This document shows positions 1-7,524 of a stretch of 64,000 bases of DNA, in pieces. The first letter of the stretch is position 1. Every line of letters starts with the position of its first letter. Source of the stretch: Bacteroidota bacterium (GTDB lineage Bacteria > Bacteroidota > Bacteroidia > Flavobacteriales > Flavobacteriaceae); assembly GCA_023386585.1 (NCBI GenBank), contig JAEWJM010000001.1, positions 1-64,000 on the forward strand, written 5' to 3'. The position numbers and the translations under genes are program-made. The notes under the pieces were generated by a model that had not been told where the DNA came from, made no database searches, and was given only the letters and a program-made list of their open reading frames with translations.

Positions 1-118
1 GACCGGTCTCGGCAAATATTATAAACAACACGACCCACAATCCAATATAAACGCCACTAACTTGGAGTTCAATATAAAATAGTGGGTCGATAAGGTTTTT
101 CCAATCAAATTCACTCAT
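1..118 (-). CDS. DedA family membrane protein, N-terminal fragment
   Basis: The window edge cuts this gene, leaving about 39 codons from the ATG at 116-118. The visible N-terminus starts MSEFDWKNLIDPLFYIE and continues into a hydrophobic stretch ending IIFAETG. The DPLFYIE lead and the FAETG segment are typical of Bacteroidota DedA (SNARE-associated Golgi) proteins. These are inner-membrane proteins of the family implicated in undecaprenyl-phosphate or phospholipid flipping. No stop or downstream domain is visible, so the family call rests on the N-terminus only. It lies downstream of the metal-related genes on the same strand, separated by about 106 nt that contain the palindrome TGCGGTAACCGCA (170-182). 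Confidence 0.6.
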   Translation of the reverse strand, partial: MSEFDWKNLIDPLFYIELQVSGVYIGLWVVLFIIFAETG

Positions 119-224
119 GAATGCAGACTTTTGGCAGATGAAATTTAAGCGTGTGAAAGTAAGAATAATTTGCGGTAACCGCAATTAATATCCGCTGTTT
201 CGGCGGGTCAAATTGGCTTAAAAA

Positions 225-563
225 TCATTCGCGCTCATACTTGCAGCAAGTATGCAAACGGTCATACGCTTCATTGGTTGCCTTTGCCCCTTCATTGTCA
301 TGTCCGGCTTTTGCAACGGCGTTCTCCACGTCGGCAACTGAGCATTTTTCTTCGTTGAAGATCAGGTCAAGCTTGTGCGTATCGATGTGCCAGTTGGCCG
401 ATTTCACTCCGCTGACTGAAAACGCCGCCTTTTCGATCCGCTTCTTGCATTGTTCACAATTACCGTTGACTTCAATTGACTGTTTCGCGTTCTTGTTTTT
501 TTTCTGTTGCGCGTTTCCGGCAAATGAAATTGCCAATACCAGTAACAATAAGATTTTTTTCAT
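225..563 (-). CDS. secreted heavy-metal-associated (HMA) domain protein
   Basis: A 112-residue protein with a Sec signal peptide (residues 1-19, ending NAQQ), a Lys/Asn-rich linker and a single HMA fold. The metal-binding motif is GNCEQC (Cys36, Cys39). The betaalphabeta spacing through AVAKAGHDN fits CopZ/MerP-like domains. The C-terminus adds a vicinal pair, HTCCKYE (Cys106-Cys107), as in Bacteroidota HMA proteins encoded next to TonB receptors. Its start is 2 nt from the stop of the upstream receptor gene, so the two are almost certainly co-transcribed. A role as periplasmic copper or other soft-metal carrier is inferred from fold and neighbours; the metal is not determined by sequence. 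Confidence 0.85.
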   Translation of the reverse strand: MKKILLLLVLAISFAGNAQQKKNKNAKQSIEVNGNCEQCKKRIEKAAFSVSGVKSANWHIDTHKLDLIFNEEKCSVADVENAVAKAGHDNEGAKATNEAYDRLHTCCKYERE

Positions 564-565
564 AA

Positions 566-2590
566 TTATTTAATTTTAAAGCGGAGTCCGGCATAATACA
601 TCTGGCCAAAAACCGGTGCATAAATCATCGAAGTATCGAACGTACTTCCAAACGGGTTTTCCGATCCCAGTATTGCCTTGTCCTGTTTGTAATTTCCAAT
701 ATTTTCGCCCCCGGCGTACACTTCAAATACCGAGGAAAATGTTCGTGTAATCTGCGCGTTGACCAACGAATAAGCCGCAGACCTGTCAGGCAGCAAATCT
801 CCTGGCGGATTTCCAGCGGTTGTTGGCAACTGCTGTCGTCCGATCGCATTGAATGTCACGTCAAATTTCCATTGCTGGCCTTTTTCGGCAATATGCGTTG
901 AATATTCGGCATTCGCAAAGAAACGATTTTTTGCCTGGAGCGGACGTTGATTTGTGCCCGATAAATAACTTGTGGCAATATCATAGTATTTATACGATGC
1001 ACGGAGGTTAAAATGCTTCACCGGCTCGACATTAAAATCAACCTGCAGACTGTTCGCATGCGATTTCCCGTCGAGATTGTAAAACAAAACCTGCTGCGGC
1101 GATGCATAAAGGTCAACTACCGCCTGATTTTGGAAGTCGGTCCTGTAAAAATCAACCCCGAAATCGGCCTGCATCCCAAACACGTGGAATTCCTGCGAAT
1201 AGCTTATTCCATAGTTCCAGGCAACTTCCGGGTCGAGACCGTAAACTTTTCCACCAGAGTCGAGAATCGAGAACTCGCGGGAACTCGCAAATAACTGCTG
1301 ATTTTCGGCAAATATATTGGCGGCCCGTTTTCCGCGGCCTGCAGAAGCGCGAAGCACCGCATTTTTCCACGGAACATATCGCAGGTGAAGCCTCGGCGTT
1401 ACAAATGCGCCCAACCTGTTGTGATAATCGGTCCGGATTCCGGCAATAAGGCTAAAATTGCTCGTGTTATCGTAAGTATATTCAAAGAAAGCGCCCGCAG
1501 AATTATCTATCCGATCAAAATTGCCGTCAATTCCCGGCACCATAAGACCTTCACGATATCGGTCGAAAGTAAAATTCAAACCTGTCGTAAACTTGTGCAT
1601 CGTATTGCTGATAATCGAATTGAAAATCAGATTCGAGTAAAAACTGTCCTGGCGGATATCGTAATTGTTCAATCCGAAATACGACGATTGGTCGTGCATC
1701 GAATAGGCATTCTGAAAGCCCACGCTTTGAAAAGGCTGATCGGGAAAAACATAGCCAATCTTCGTTGCAAGGTCGAGCCGCTGGGTTTGAATTTCAGATC
1801 CCCAGAATTCAATCGTATGCGCATGCTTTTCAGGATCGAAATCAATTTGGCCGGTTTGCTTTTCATCGTTCAGGAACCGAAGATTGATGAAACTCACCCA
1901 GCCTTTTTCGGCATCGGTGTATTGCCACCGGTTCATTACGTTGATCTGGCTGCCAAGCGGATTGTCTAAAAACCCGTCGTTGTTCATGTCGCTTTTCGAA
2001 AATCGGCCATTCCCATGTACAAGAAGGCTGCTGCTCCATTTTTTGGAAAGCTGCCTTCCAAACTGAAGATTGGCTTCGAACCTCGAATCGGTTGATCCGT
2101 AGAGATTGAGATAAAACGGTATTGTAGTGGCCGGCTTCAAAAGCTCAGCGTTTATCTGGCCGGAAATGCTTTCAAATCCGTTCACGACTGTTCCTGCGCC
2201 TTTCGTGATCTGGATGCTTTCGACCCAGGTTCCTGGCGTGAATGACAGACCGTAGAACTGGGATGCGCCACGGACAGACGGAATGTTTTCTTCGGTAATC
2301 ATCAGATACGGACTTGTCAGCCCCAGCATTTTAATCTGCTTGGTTCCGGTCAGTGCATCCGAAAAATTTACGTCGATTGACGGATTGGTCTCGAAGCTTT
2401 CGGCGAGATTGCAACAGGCAGCTTTCAAAAGCTCGTGGCCGCTCATCGTTGTGGTATTGGCAGTGGCAATTTTTGACTTTCGAAGTCCTTTGACACGGCC
2501 TTCAATCTTGATTTCCTGTAGCGTGTCCTGGGCGAATAGCTGCACAGTGCCGGAAATCAGCAGTAATAACAATAAAAAATATTTTTGCAT
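566..2590 (-). CDS. TonB-dependent outer-membrane receptor, probably metal-related
   Basis: A 674-residue TonB-dependent receptor with a signal peptide ending LFAQD. The plug domain follows at about residues 45-150 and a 22-strand-type barrel runs to the terminal GLRFKIK. It lacks the N-terminal carboxypeptidase-like domain found in SusC-type receptors. The plug carries the motif AACCNLAESFETNPSIDV, a vicinal Cys pair typical of the Bacteroidota receptor group that co-occurs with HMA proteins. It sits between an HMA protein 2 nt downstream and an HYC_CC_PP protein 49 nt upstream, suggesting one metal-responsive operon. Substrate is inferred; uptake of a copper or iron complex or a metallophore is possible. 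Confidence 0.85.
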   Translation of the reverse strand: MQKYFLLLLLLISGTVQLFAQDTLQEIKIEGRVKGLRKSKIATANTTTMSGHELLKAACCNLAESFETNPSIDVNFSDALTGTKQIKMLGLTSPYLMITEENIPSVRGASQFYGLSFTPGTWVESIQITKGAGTVVNGFESISGQINAELLKPATTIPFYLNLYGSTDSRFEANLQFGRQLSKKWSSSLLVHGNGRFSKSDMNNDGFLDNPLGSQINVMNRWQYTDAEKGWVSFINLRFLNDEKQTGQIDFDPEKHAHTIEFWGSEIQTQRLDLATKIGYVFPDQPFQSVGFQNAYSMHDQSSYFGLNNYDIRQDSFYSNLIFNSIISNTMHKFTTGLNFTFDRYREGLMVPGIDGNFDRIDNSAGAFFEYTYDNTSNFSLIAGIRTDYHNRLGAFVTPRLHLRYVPWKNAVLRASAGRGKRAANIFAENQQLFASSREFSILDSGGKVYGLDPEVAWNYGISYSQEFHVFGMQADFGVDFYRTDFQNQAVVDLYASPQQVLFYNLDGKSHANSLQVDFNVEPVKHFNLRASYKYYDIATSYLSGTNQRPLQAKNRFFANAEYSTHIAEKGQQWKFDVTFNAIGRQQLPTTAGNPPGDLLPDRSAAYSLVNAQITRTFSSVFEVYAGGENIGNYKQDKAILGSENPFGSTFDTSMIYAPVFGQMYYAGLRFKIK

Positions 2591-2639
2591 GGATTATTTA
2601 TGAATTGATAAATGGCGAATGCGATTTAAAAATTCATAA

Positions 2640-3047
2640 TCAGGCGTAAAAAACAAGCTGGCAGTAGAGTTCATACAACGGCGGCGAATGCGCATCGGAA
2701 TGAACAGTCTCATTTTGTGAAGTTATTTCCGCTTCAGGCCGCAGATTCGGCTGCAGCAGCGAACAGTGCGAAGTTGCAACCGCCGGATGGTCGAACCCGG
2801 GAGCAACTTTAATAATATCACGCTGTGATTTTTGGGTGACGGTTTTATTGGAACAACACTTTTTGTTATCGGTCTTAGGTTTCGATCCGCAGCAATTTTT
2901 CTCGGCATCGTCATGGCTGATCGCGTTAACGCCAAGCGAAACCGATGCAATCCTGCCTCCGCAATAATGGATGTTGAATGCCAGGCCTGTTTGCGAAACA
3001 AGCAGCAACATCGAAATAAGAAAGCAAATATTTTTGCGGATTCTCAT
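2640..3047 (-). CDS. HYC_CC_PP family small secreted protein
   Basis: A 135-residue protein starting at MRIRKN. A longer reading from 3083 would run through the -7 promoter element at 3052-3059, so the ATG at 3045-3047 is preferred. It has a signal peptide (residues 1-23), then the family landmarks HYC (27-29), CC (52-53), a second CC (64-65) and a C-terminal PPLYELYCQL segment. The family is common in Bacteroidota beside TonB receptors and HMA domain genes. Six or more Cys plus His in a short exported protein suggest metal binding, an inference. First gene of the probable three-gene metal operon. Confidence 0.75.
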   Translation of the reverse strand: MRIRKNICFLISMLLLVSQTGLAFNIHYCGGRIASVSLGVNAISHDDAEKNCCGSKPKTDNKKCCSNKTVTQKSQRDIIKVAPGFDHPAVATSHCSLLQPNLRPEAEITSQNETVHSDAHSPPLYELYCQLVFYA

Positions 3048-3051
3048 GGCG

Positions 3052-3059
3052 CAAAGGTA
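3052..3059 (-). promoter_or_regulatory. -7 element TACCTTTG for the metal operon
   Basis: A perfect Bacteroidota -7 element (consensus TAnnTTTG) lies on the minus strand, only 4 nt before the preferred ATG of the HYC_CC_PP gene. No good -33 TTG was found. The transcript would be leaderless or nearly so. Confidence 0.55.
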
Positions 3060-3085
3060 TTTAAAATCGGACAAGTGATTCATCT

Positions 3086-3529
3086 TTAGCTTTTTTTTAT
3101 GCGTTCCTGGAAATAAAACGCAGGAATGAAAAGCAGCAAAAGGATTGGCTGTATCAAAAATCGCCTGATGTAGAACAGCACCAGTTTGTTTTCTGGCCCG
3201 AAATGAAGAGTGGAAAAGAACGATGCGACAAGCAAGAGGAAGAAAACAAAATAGACAACCGCGCTGAAACGTACAAGTTCGCGGTCGCGGAAAAGCACGT
3301 ATAAAACAGCCAGCGACAGCATTGAATTCAGTCCGTATCGAAATGCCAGGTGTGCGAACAACTTTGTTTCATCGAGTGACGGAATCGGTGTGTTTGTAAA
3401 ATCGGACTTGAAATACACAAGCAGCGGATCGTAGAAAAGTTCGTCTTCAAATGCCCTGACTGCCGCAAGCGCCAAAACAAGAAAAATAAATGCGGCGATG
3501 CGGGAACTACGGCTTTGGAGTATCGGCAT
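3086..3529 (-). CDS. exosortase F system-associated membrane protein
   Basis: A 147-residue protein with four predicted membrane segments (around residues 10-26, 66-84, 91-108 and 122-142). It has a conserved-looking extracytoplasmic loop FEDELFYDPLL and a basic C-terminus ERIKKS. It overlaps the end of the exosortase gene by 23 nt, so the two are translationally linked. Proteins of this size and topology encoded directly after XrtF are annotated as exosortase F-associated; their biochemical role is unknown. Its end lies about 26 nt before the -7 element of the metal operon, which therefore has its own promoter. Confidence 0.8.
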   Translation of the reverse strand: MPILQSRSSRIAAFIFLVLALAAVRAFEDELFYDPLLVYFKSDFTNTPIPSLDETKLFAHLAFRYGLNSMLSLAVLYVLFRDRELVRFSAVVYFVFFLLLVASFFSTLHFGPENKLVLFYIRRFLIQPILLLLFIPAFYFQERIKKS

Positions 3530-4061
3530 AAAGAGAATATTTGTTCACCCAGATCACCCAAAGTGAAAAAACGACACAATATATAAACAATGGAAATACA
3601 ACACCGTGAAGAAAATGCTCTTGCTCGGGAAACCGGTACATCGCAGCGCTCAGCAGGGCAATCCGGGCAACGTTGAGTACGTGAATAACCAAACTTCCGG
3701 CGATAATATAAAGGATCGTGGTTTTAAGTCGACCCGAAAACGCAATGACAAACGCTACGAACAGGATCATGACGCTGATTGCATTGCAGCCTTCAATAAT
3801 CCTGGCGACGAACTTCCCCTTGTAAAATAATTTGATGCAAGGCTGAAAAGGATGTGGCGAAGCATTGGCATCGGCGCCAAGAAATACGAGCAAATCCTTC
3901 GCCTGATAAGCGACAGAGCGCGTTACAGGATCGACTTCGAATCGCTGCTCATCATAATGGGAAAGATAAAATTGGTACAACCCGGCCAACAACAGGTAAC
4001 TTAAAAAAAATTTGCCGAGGAACAGGAAGAAAGGCCTGTATTTCCGAATGTAGGTCGCCAT
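3507..4061 (-). CDS. xrtF: exosortase family protein XrtF
   Basis: A 184-residue integral membrane cysteine protease/transpeptidase of the exosortase/archaeosortase superfamily. The three catalytic residues are visible: Cys92 in EGCNAIS, Arg133 in NVARIALL and His152 in HFLHGVV, each at the edge of a membrane helix. The family processes C-terminal PEP-CTERM-like sorting tails of exported proteins. No substrate with such a tail is encoded in this window. The start MATYIRK follows a -7 element at 4078-4085 by 16 nt. It is divergent from the GAF gene, with both promoters packed into 73 nt. Confidence 0.9.
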   Translation of the reverse strand: MATYIRKYRPFFLFLGKFFLSYLLLAGLYQFYLSHYDEQRFEVDPVTRSVAYQAKDLLVFLGADANASPHPFQPCIKLFYKGKFVARIIEGCNAISVMILFVAFVIAFSGRLKTTILYIIAGSLVIHVLNVARIALLSAAMYRFPEQEHFLHGVVFPLFIYCVVFSLWVIWVNKYSLYADTPKP

Positions 4062-4077
4062 CCTTTCGTTTTTTTAA

Positions 4078-4085
4078 CAAAGCTA
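4078..4085 (-). promoter_or_regulatory. -7 element TAGCTTTG for xrtF
   Basis: A perfect TAnnTTTG match on the minus strand, 16 nt upstream of the xrtF ATG. No convincing -33 element is seen. It is divergent from the GAF-gene promoter about 27 bp away. Confidence 0.6.
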
Positions 4086-4111
4086 TATAAATTTAAGGTC
4101 GCTTTATTGGA

Positions 4112-4119
4112 TACTTTTG
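4112..4119 (+). promoter_or_regulatory. -7 element TACTTTTG for the GAF gene
   Basis: A perfect TAnnTTTG match. Its last TTG can be misread as an upstream start codon (4117-4119), which argues that translation starts at the ATG at 4135, 15 nt further on. Confidence 0.6.
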
Positions 4120-4134
4120 TATAAAACCATCCCA

Positions 4135-4596
4135 ATGACTTTTGAAGAACTTAAACCCAAGGTTAATGATATCCTGACCAATGTCAACACCTTACGCGAT
4201 GAGAAGCTTATGAAGATTTGTCATTTGCTTCAGGACAACATCGACTACTACGACTGGGTTGGCTTTTATTTTAGGAACGGAACGAAGGAAGAGCTTGTTT
4301 TAGGTCCTTATGTAGGTGAAAAAACCAATCATACCGTAATTCCTTTCGGCAAGGGAATTTGCGGGCAGGTTGCCGTTTCAAACCAGACTTTCATTGTCCC
4401 CGACGTTTCCGAACAGGACAATTACATTGCCTGCAGCATTACGGTAAAATCAGAAATTGTCGTTCCGATTTTCGTCAATGGCGAAAATATTGGCCAGATC
4501 GATATCGACTCGAATGTTCGTGACGCGTTTTCTGAAGACGATCAGGCATTCCTGGAATATCTCAATCACCAAATCGCGAAACATTTCCAATCCTGA
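4135..4596 (+). CDS. GAF domain protein, free-methionine-(R)-sulfoxide reductase-like
   Basis: A 153-residue single GAF domain of the fRMsr (MsrC/YebR) type, which reduces free methionine-R-sulfoxide in the cytoplasm. Family signatures are YYDWVGFYF, the IPFGKGICGQVA loop with Cys76, YIACSITVKSEIVVPIF with Cys100, and QIDIDS. The 24-residue spacing of the two Cys matches E. coli Cys94 and Cys118. The third Cys of the E. coli enzyme (Cys84) is His66 here, so the resolving chemistry may differ or the protein may be a non-enzymatic GAF relative. The ATG at 4135 is chosen because an upstream TTG lies inside the promoter element. Confidence 0.8.
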   Translation: MTFEELKPKVNDILTNVNTLRDEKLMKICHLLQDNIDYYDWVGFYFRNGTKEELVLGPYVGEKTNHTVIPFGKGICGQVAVSNQTFIVPDVSEQDNYIACSITVKSEIVVPIFVNGENIGQIDIDSNVRDAFSEDDQAFLEYLNHQIAKHFQS

Positions 4597-4626
4597 TCCG
4601 ACAAAAAATTTCCGCATCCGTTTTGC

Positions 4627-4657
4627 CTTGTTACTTTCGAAATAAAGTGTACCTTTG
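4627..4657 (+). promoter_or_regulatory. promoter of rpsO (CTTG-N19-TACCTTTG)
   Basis: A -33-like CTTG at 4627-4630 and a perfect -7 element TACCTTTG at 4650-4657 are separated by 19 nt, the favoured Bacteroidota spacing. A leader of about 45-50 nt would precede the rpsO ATG at 4711. Confidence 0.7.
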
Positions 4658-4710
4658 CCCGCGTATCCGAAAAACGGCTACTACATAAAAATCATTTAAA
4701 TAATATTGGC

Positions 4711-4980
4711 ATGTACCTTACTAAAGAAGTAAAAGCGGAGATTTTTGCAAAGCACGGCGGTGCGGCAACCAACACGGGATCGGCTGAAGGCCAGATCGCA
4801 CTGTTCACACACAGGATTAATCACCTGACTGAACACCTGAAAAGAAACCGTCACGATTACAATACCGAGCGTTCACTGGTGAAACTGGTAGGAAAAAGAA
4901 GGTCACTTCTTGATTACCTGAAGAAATCAGAGATCAACAGGTATCGTGAAATCATCAAGGAATTGAATATCAGAAAATAA
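4711..4980 (+). CDS. rpsO: 30S ribosomal protein S15
   Basis: An 89-residue protein of the usual S15 length. It carries the family core GSAEGQIALFTHRINHLTEHLKRN followed by a KRRSLLDYLKKSE helix. S15 binds the central domain of 16S rRNA and nucleates the platform of the small subunit. It is followed by a strong hairpin terminator and then pnp, the widely conserved rpsO-pnp order. The promoter immediately upstream is one of the clearest in the window. Confidence 0.98.
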   Translation: MYLTKEVKAEIFAKHGGAATNTGSAEGQIALFTHRINHLTEHLKRNRHDYNTERSLVKLVGKRRSLLDYLKKSEINRYREIIKELNIRK

Positions 4981-4990
4981 TCAACGACTT

Positions 4991-5019
4991 AAAGAGGTGC
5001 CCGCGCGCCTCTTTTTTTT
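4991..5019 (+). terminator. intrinsic terminator after rpsO
   Basis: A GC-rich hairpin with AAAGAGG and CCTCTTT arms and a GC-rich centre, running into eight T residues. It separates rpsO from pnp and may attenuate read-through. Confidence 0.85.
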
Positions 5020-5144
5020 TCCCCTTTTTGCCCCCGAAAGGGAAAATTATTGGATAGGAGGCTAAAAAGTTTGGTTTTTCATTGGGTTCCAACAACTACA
5101 CAACAACACAACAACCACCCATTGTTTAATCAAGAATAGGATTT

Positions 5145-7469
5145 ATGATTCCAAATGTAACAAAAGAGGTTATCGATCTGGGAGATGGAAGAAGCATCTC
5201 GATCGAAACCGGAAAATTAGCAAAACAGGCCGATGGATCGGTCGTAGTGCGTATGGGCGACGCCTTATTGCTCGCCACAGTAGTATCGGCACGTAAAGCG
5301 AGCCCGGGCATCGACTTTTTGCCTTTGACGCTGGACTATCGCGAAAAATTTGCCGCTGCAGGGCGTTTCCCTGGCGGATTTTTTAAACGTGAAGCTCGAC
5401 CGAGCGACAAGGAAATCCTCACAATGAGGCTTGTTGACCGGGTTCTTCGCCCTTTATTCCCGGACGATTACCACGCTGAAACGCAGGTAATGATCCAATT
5501 GATGTCGCATGACGACAACGTAATGCCCGATGCGCTTGCCGGACTTGCGGCTTCTGCTGCTCTGGCGGTGTCAGACATTCCGTTTGCAACATTGATTTCG
5601 GAAGTGCGCGTGGCAAGGATCGACGGCAAATTCATCATCAACCCAAGCAAGGAACAACTTGACCAGTCGGATATCGATATGATGATCGGCGCGTCGAAAG
5701 ATTCAATCGCGATGGTTGAAGGCGAAATGAAAGAAATTTCAGAAAAGGAAATGGTCGAAGCCATCAAATTTGCCCATGAGGCGATCAAACTTCAAATCGC
5801 TGCACAGGAAAGGCTTCAGGCTGCTTTCGGAAAGAAAGATGTTCGTACATACGACGAAGAGCGCAACGACGACGCCGTTTTGGCGAAAATCCGCGAAGCC
5901 TCTTACGATAAATATTATGCAATCGCCCAGGAAGCTTCAGCGAAGCACGAACGCAGCGAAAAATTTGCAAAAGTTGCCGAAGAAGTACAGGCGATTTTCA
6001 CCGAAGAAGAACTTCTTGCGAACGCAGACCTGATCGGCAAATATCTTAAAAAGACACAAAAAGAAGCTGTCCGTAACGTAATCCTTGACCTTGGGCTGCG
6101 ACTTGACGGACGCAAAACTACCGATATCCGCCCTATCTGGTGCGAAGTCGATTACCTGCCGTCAGTGCACGGATCGGCATTGTTCACACGCGGTGAAACC
6201 CAGGCGCTGGCAACAGTTACATTGGGGACTTCACGCGAAGCAAACGTTATCGACTCACCTTCTGAACAGGGAGAAGAGACTTTCTACCTTCACTACAATT
6301 TCCCGCCGTTCTCAACCGGTGAAGCAAAACCGTTAAGGGGAACTTCACGCCGTGAGGTTGGCCACGGAAACCTGGCGCAACGCGCATTGAAAAATATGAT
6401 ACCAGCCGAAAATCCTTATACGATAAGGGTTGTATCGGAAGTTCTTGAATCGAACGGTTCGTCTTCAATGGCTACCGTTTGCGCCGGAACACTGGCACTA
6501 ATGGATGCAGGCGTTCAAATGACAAAACCCGTTTCCGGTATTGCGATGGGATTGATCTCGGATGATAAAACCGGACGTTATGCCGTACTTTCAGATATTC
6601 TTGGAGACGAGGATCACTTGGGAGATATGGACTTCAAAGTAACCGGTACAGCTGATGGTATCACTGCCTGCCAGATGGATATCAAAATTGAAGGCCTTGC
6701 CTACGACATCATGGAAAAAGCGCTGGATCAGGCACGTGCAGGACGTCTTCATATTCTTGAAAAACTGACTGCCGTACAACCGGCTCCCCGTGCTGAAGTG
6801 AAGCGCTACGCACCGAAAATCATCAAGACGACAATTCCGGGTGCATTTATTGGCGCGCTTATCGGTCCTGGCGGAAAAGTGATCCAGGAACTTCAGAAAG
6901 CATCGGGAACAACGATTGTTATCAACGAAGTTAACGAGCAAGGTGAAGTTGAGATTCTCGGAACAAGTCCTGAAGGAATCCAAATGGTACTCGACAAAAT
7001 CGATTCGATCATATTCAAGCCGCAAGTTGGCGAGACATATGAAGTACGCGTGATCAAAATGCTTGACTTTGGTGCTGTTGTAGAATATACGCAAGCACCG
7101 GGCAACGAAGTTCTGCTACACGTTTCGGAACTGGCATGGGAACGCACTGAGAACGTTTCCGATGTAGTGAATATGGGTGATGTTTTCGAAGTGAAATACA
7201 TCGGGATCGATCCTAAAACTCGCAAGGAAAAAGTATCGCGCAAAGCGTTGCTTCCACGTCCTCCAAGAGACGAAAATCGTCCTCCAAGAGAAGACCGCGG
7301 TGACAGGCGCGATGACCGTGGACCTCGTCGCGATGATCGTCGTGATGACAGACGTGACGGACGCAGGGATGACCGTCGCGATGATCGCAGGAACGACCGC
7401 CCGCGTGAAAACCGCGAGCCACGTCAGGATGACGCACCACAAAATGATGCGCCGCAAACTGAAGAATAA
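5145..7469 (+). CDS. pnp: polyribonucleotide nucleotidyltransferase (PNPase)
   Basis: A 774-residue 3'-5' phosphorolytic exoribonuclease, central to mRNA decay. Domain order: first RNase PH-like core (about 5-145), helical domain, second RNase PH-like core (about 320-540, with [23 protein letters not shown]), KH domain ([20 protein letters not shown]) and S1 domain ([21 protein letters not shown]). After S1 comes an unusual tail of about 65 residues made almost only of Arg, Asp, Gly and Pro in [12 protein letters not shown] repeats, ending APQTEE. The tail is probably disordered and RNA- or protein-binding (inference). The start MIPNVTKEV gives the expected N-terminus. Confidence 0.97.
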   Translation: MIPNVTKEVIDLGDGRSISIETGKLAKQADGSVVVRMGDALLLATVVSARKASPGIDFLPLTLDYREKFAAAGRFPGGFFKREARPSDKEILTMRLVDRVLRPLFPDDYHAETQVMIQLMSHDDNVMPDALAGLAASAALAVSDIPFATLISEVRVARIDGKFIINPSKEQLDQSDIDMMIGASKDSIAMVEGEMKEISEKEMVEAIKFAHEAIKLQIAAQERLQAAFGKKDVRTYDEERNDDAVLAKIREASYDKYYAIAQEASAKHERSEKFAKVAEEVQAIFTEEELLANADLIGKYLKKTQKEAVRNVILDLGLRLDGRKTTDIRPIWCEVDYLPSVHGSALFTRGETQALATVTLGTSREANVIDSPSEQGEETFYLHYNFPPFSTGEAKPLRGTSRREVGHGNLAQRALKNMIPAENPYTIRVVSEVLESNGSSSMATVCAGTLALMDAGVQMTKPVSGIAMGLISDDKTGRYAVLSDILGDEDHLGDMDFKVTGTADGITACQMDIKIEGLAYDIMEKALDQARAGRLHILEKLTAVQPAPRAEVKRYAPKIIKTTIPGAFIGALIGPGGKVIQELQKASGTTIVINEVNEQGEVEILGTSPEGIQMVLDKIDSIIFKPQVGETYEVRVIKMLDFGAVVEYTQAPGNEVLLHVSELAWERTENVSDVVNMGDVFEVKYIGIDPKTRKEKVSRKALLPRPPRDENRPPREDRGDRRDDRGPRRDDRRDDRRDGRRDDRRDDRRNDRPRENREPRQDDAPQNDAPQTEE

Positions 7470-7484
7470 TCATCAGATTAAATG

Positions 7485-7514
7485 AAAAACCCGCCATTAC
7501 AGCGGGTTTTTTTA
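7485..7514. terminator. bidirectional terminator between pnp and the DUF3857 gene
   Basis: Arms AACCCGC and GCGGGTT with loop cattaca, flanked by an A run and a T run, so it can end transcription from both converging genes. Confidence 0.85.
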
Positions 7515-7524
7515 TTTCTGATAG

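Noticed and set aside
1385..1969. 194-residue plus-strand frame inside the TonB receptor gene
   Set aside because: Antisense to a well supported receptor; no motif or signal peptide.
4117..4134. TTG start extending the GAF protein by six residues
   Set aside because: The TTG belongs to the -7 box TACTTTTG, so it would lie upstream of the transcript start.
6591..7094. 167-residue minus-strand frame inside pnp
   Set aside because: It lies fully antisense to conserved PNPase KH/S1 coding sequence and shows no family motif; a shadow frame.
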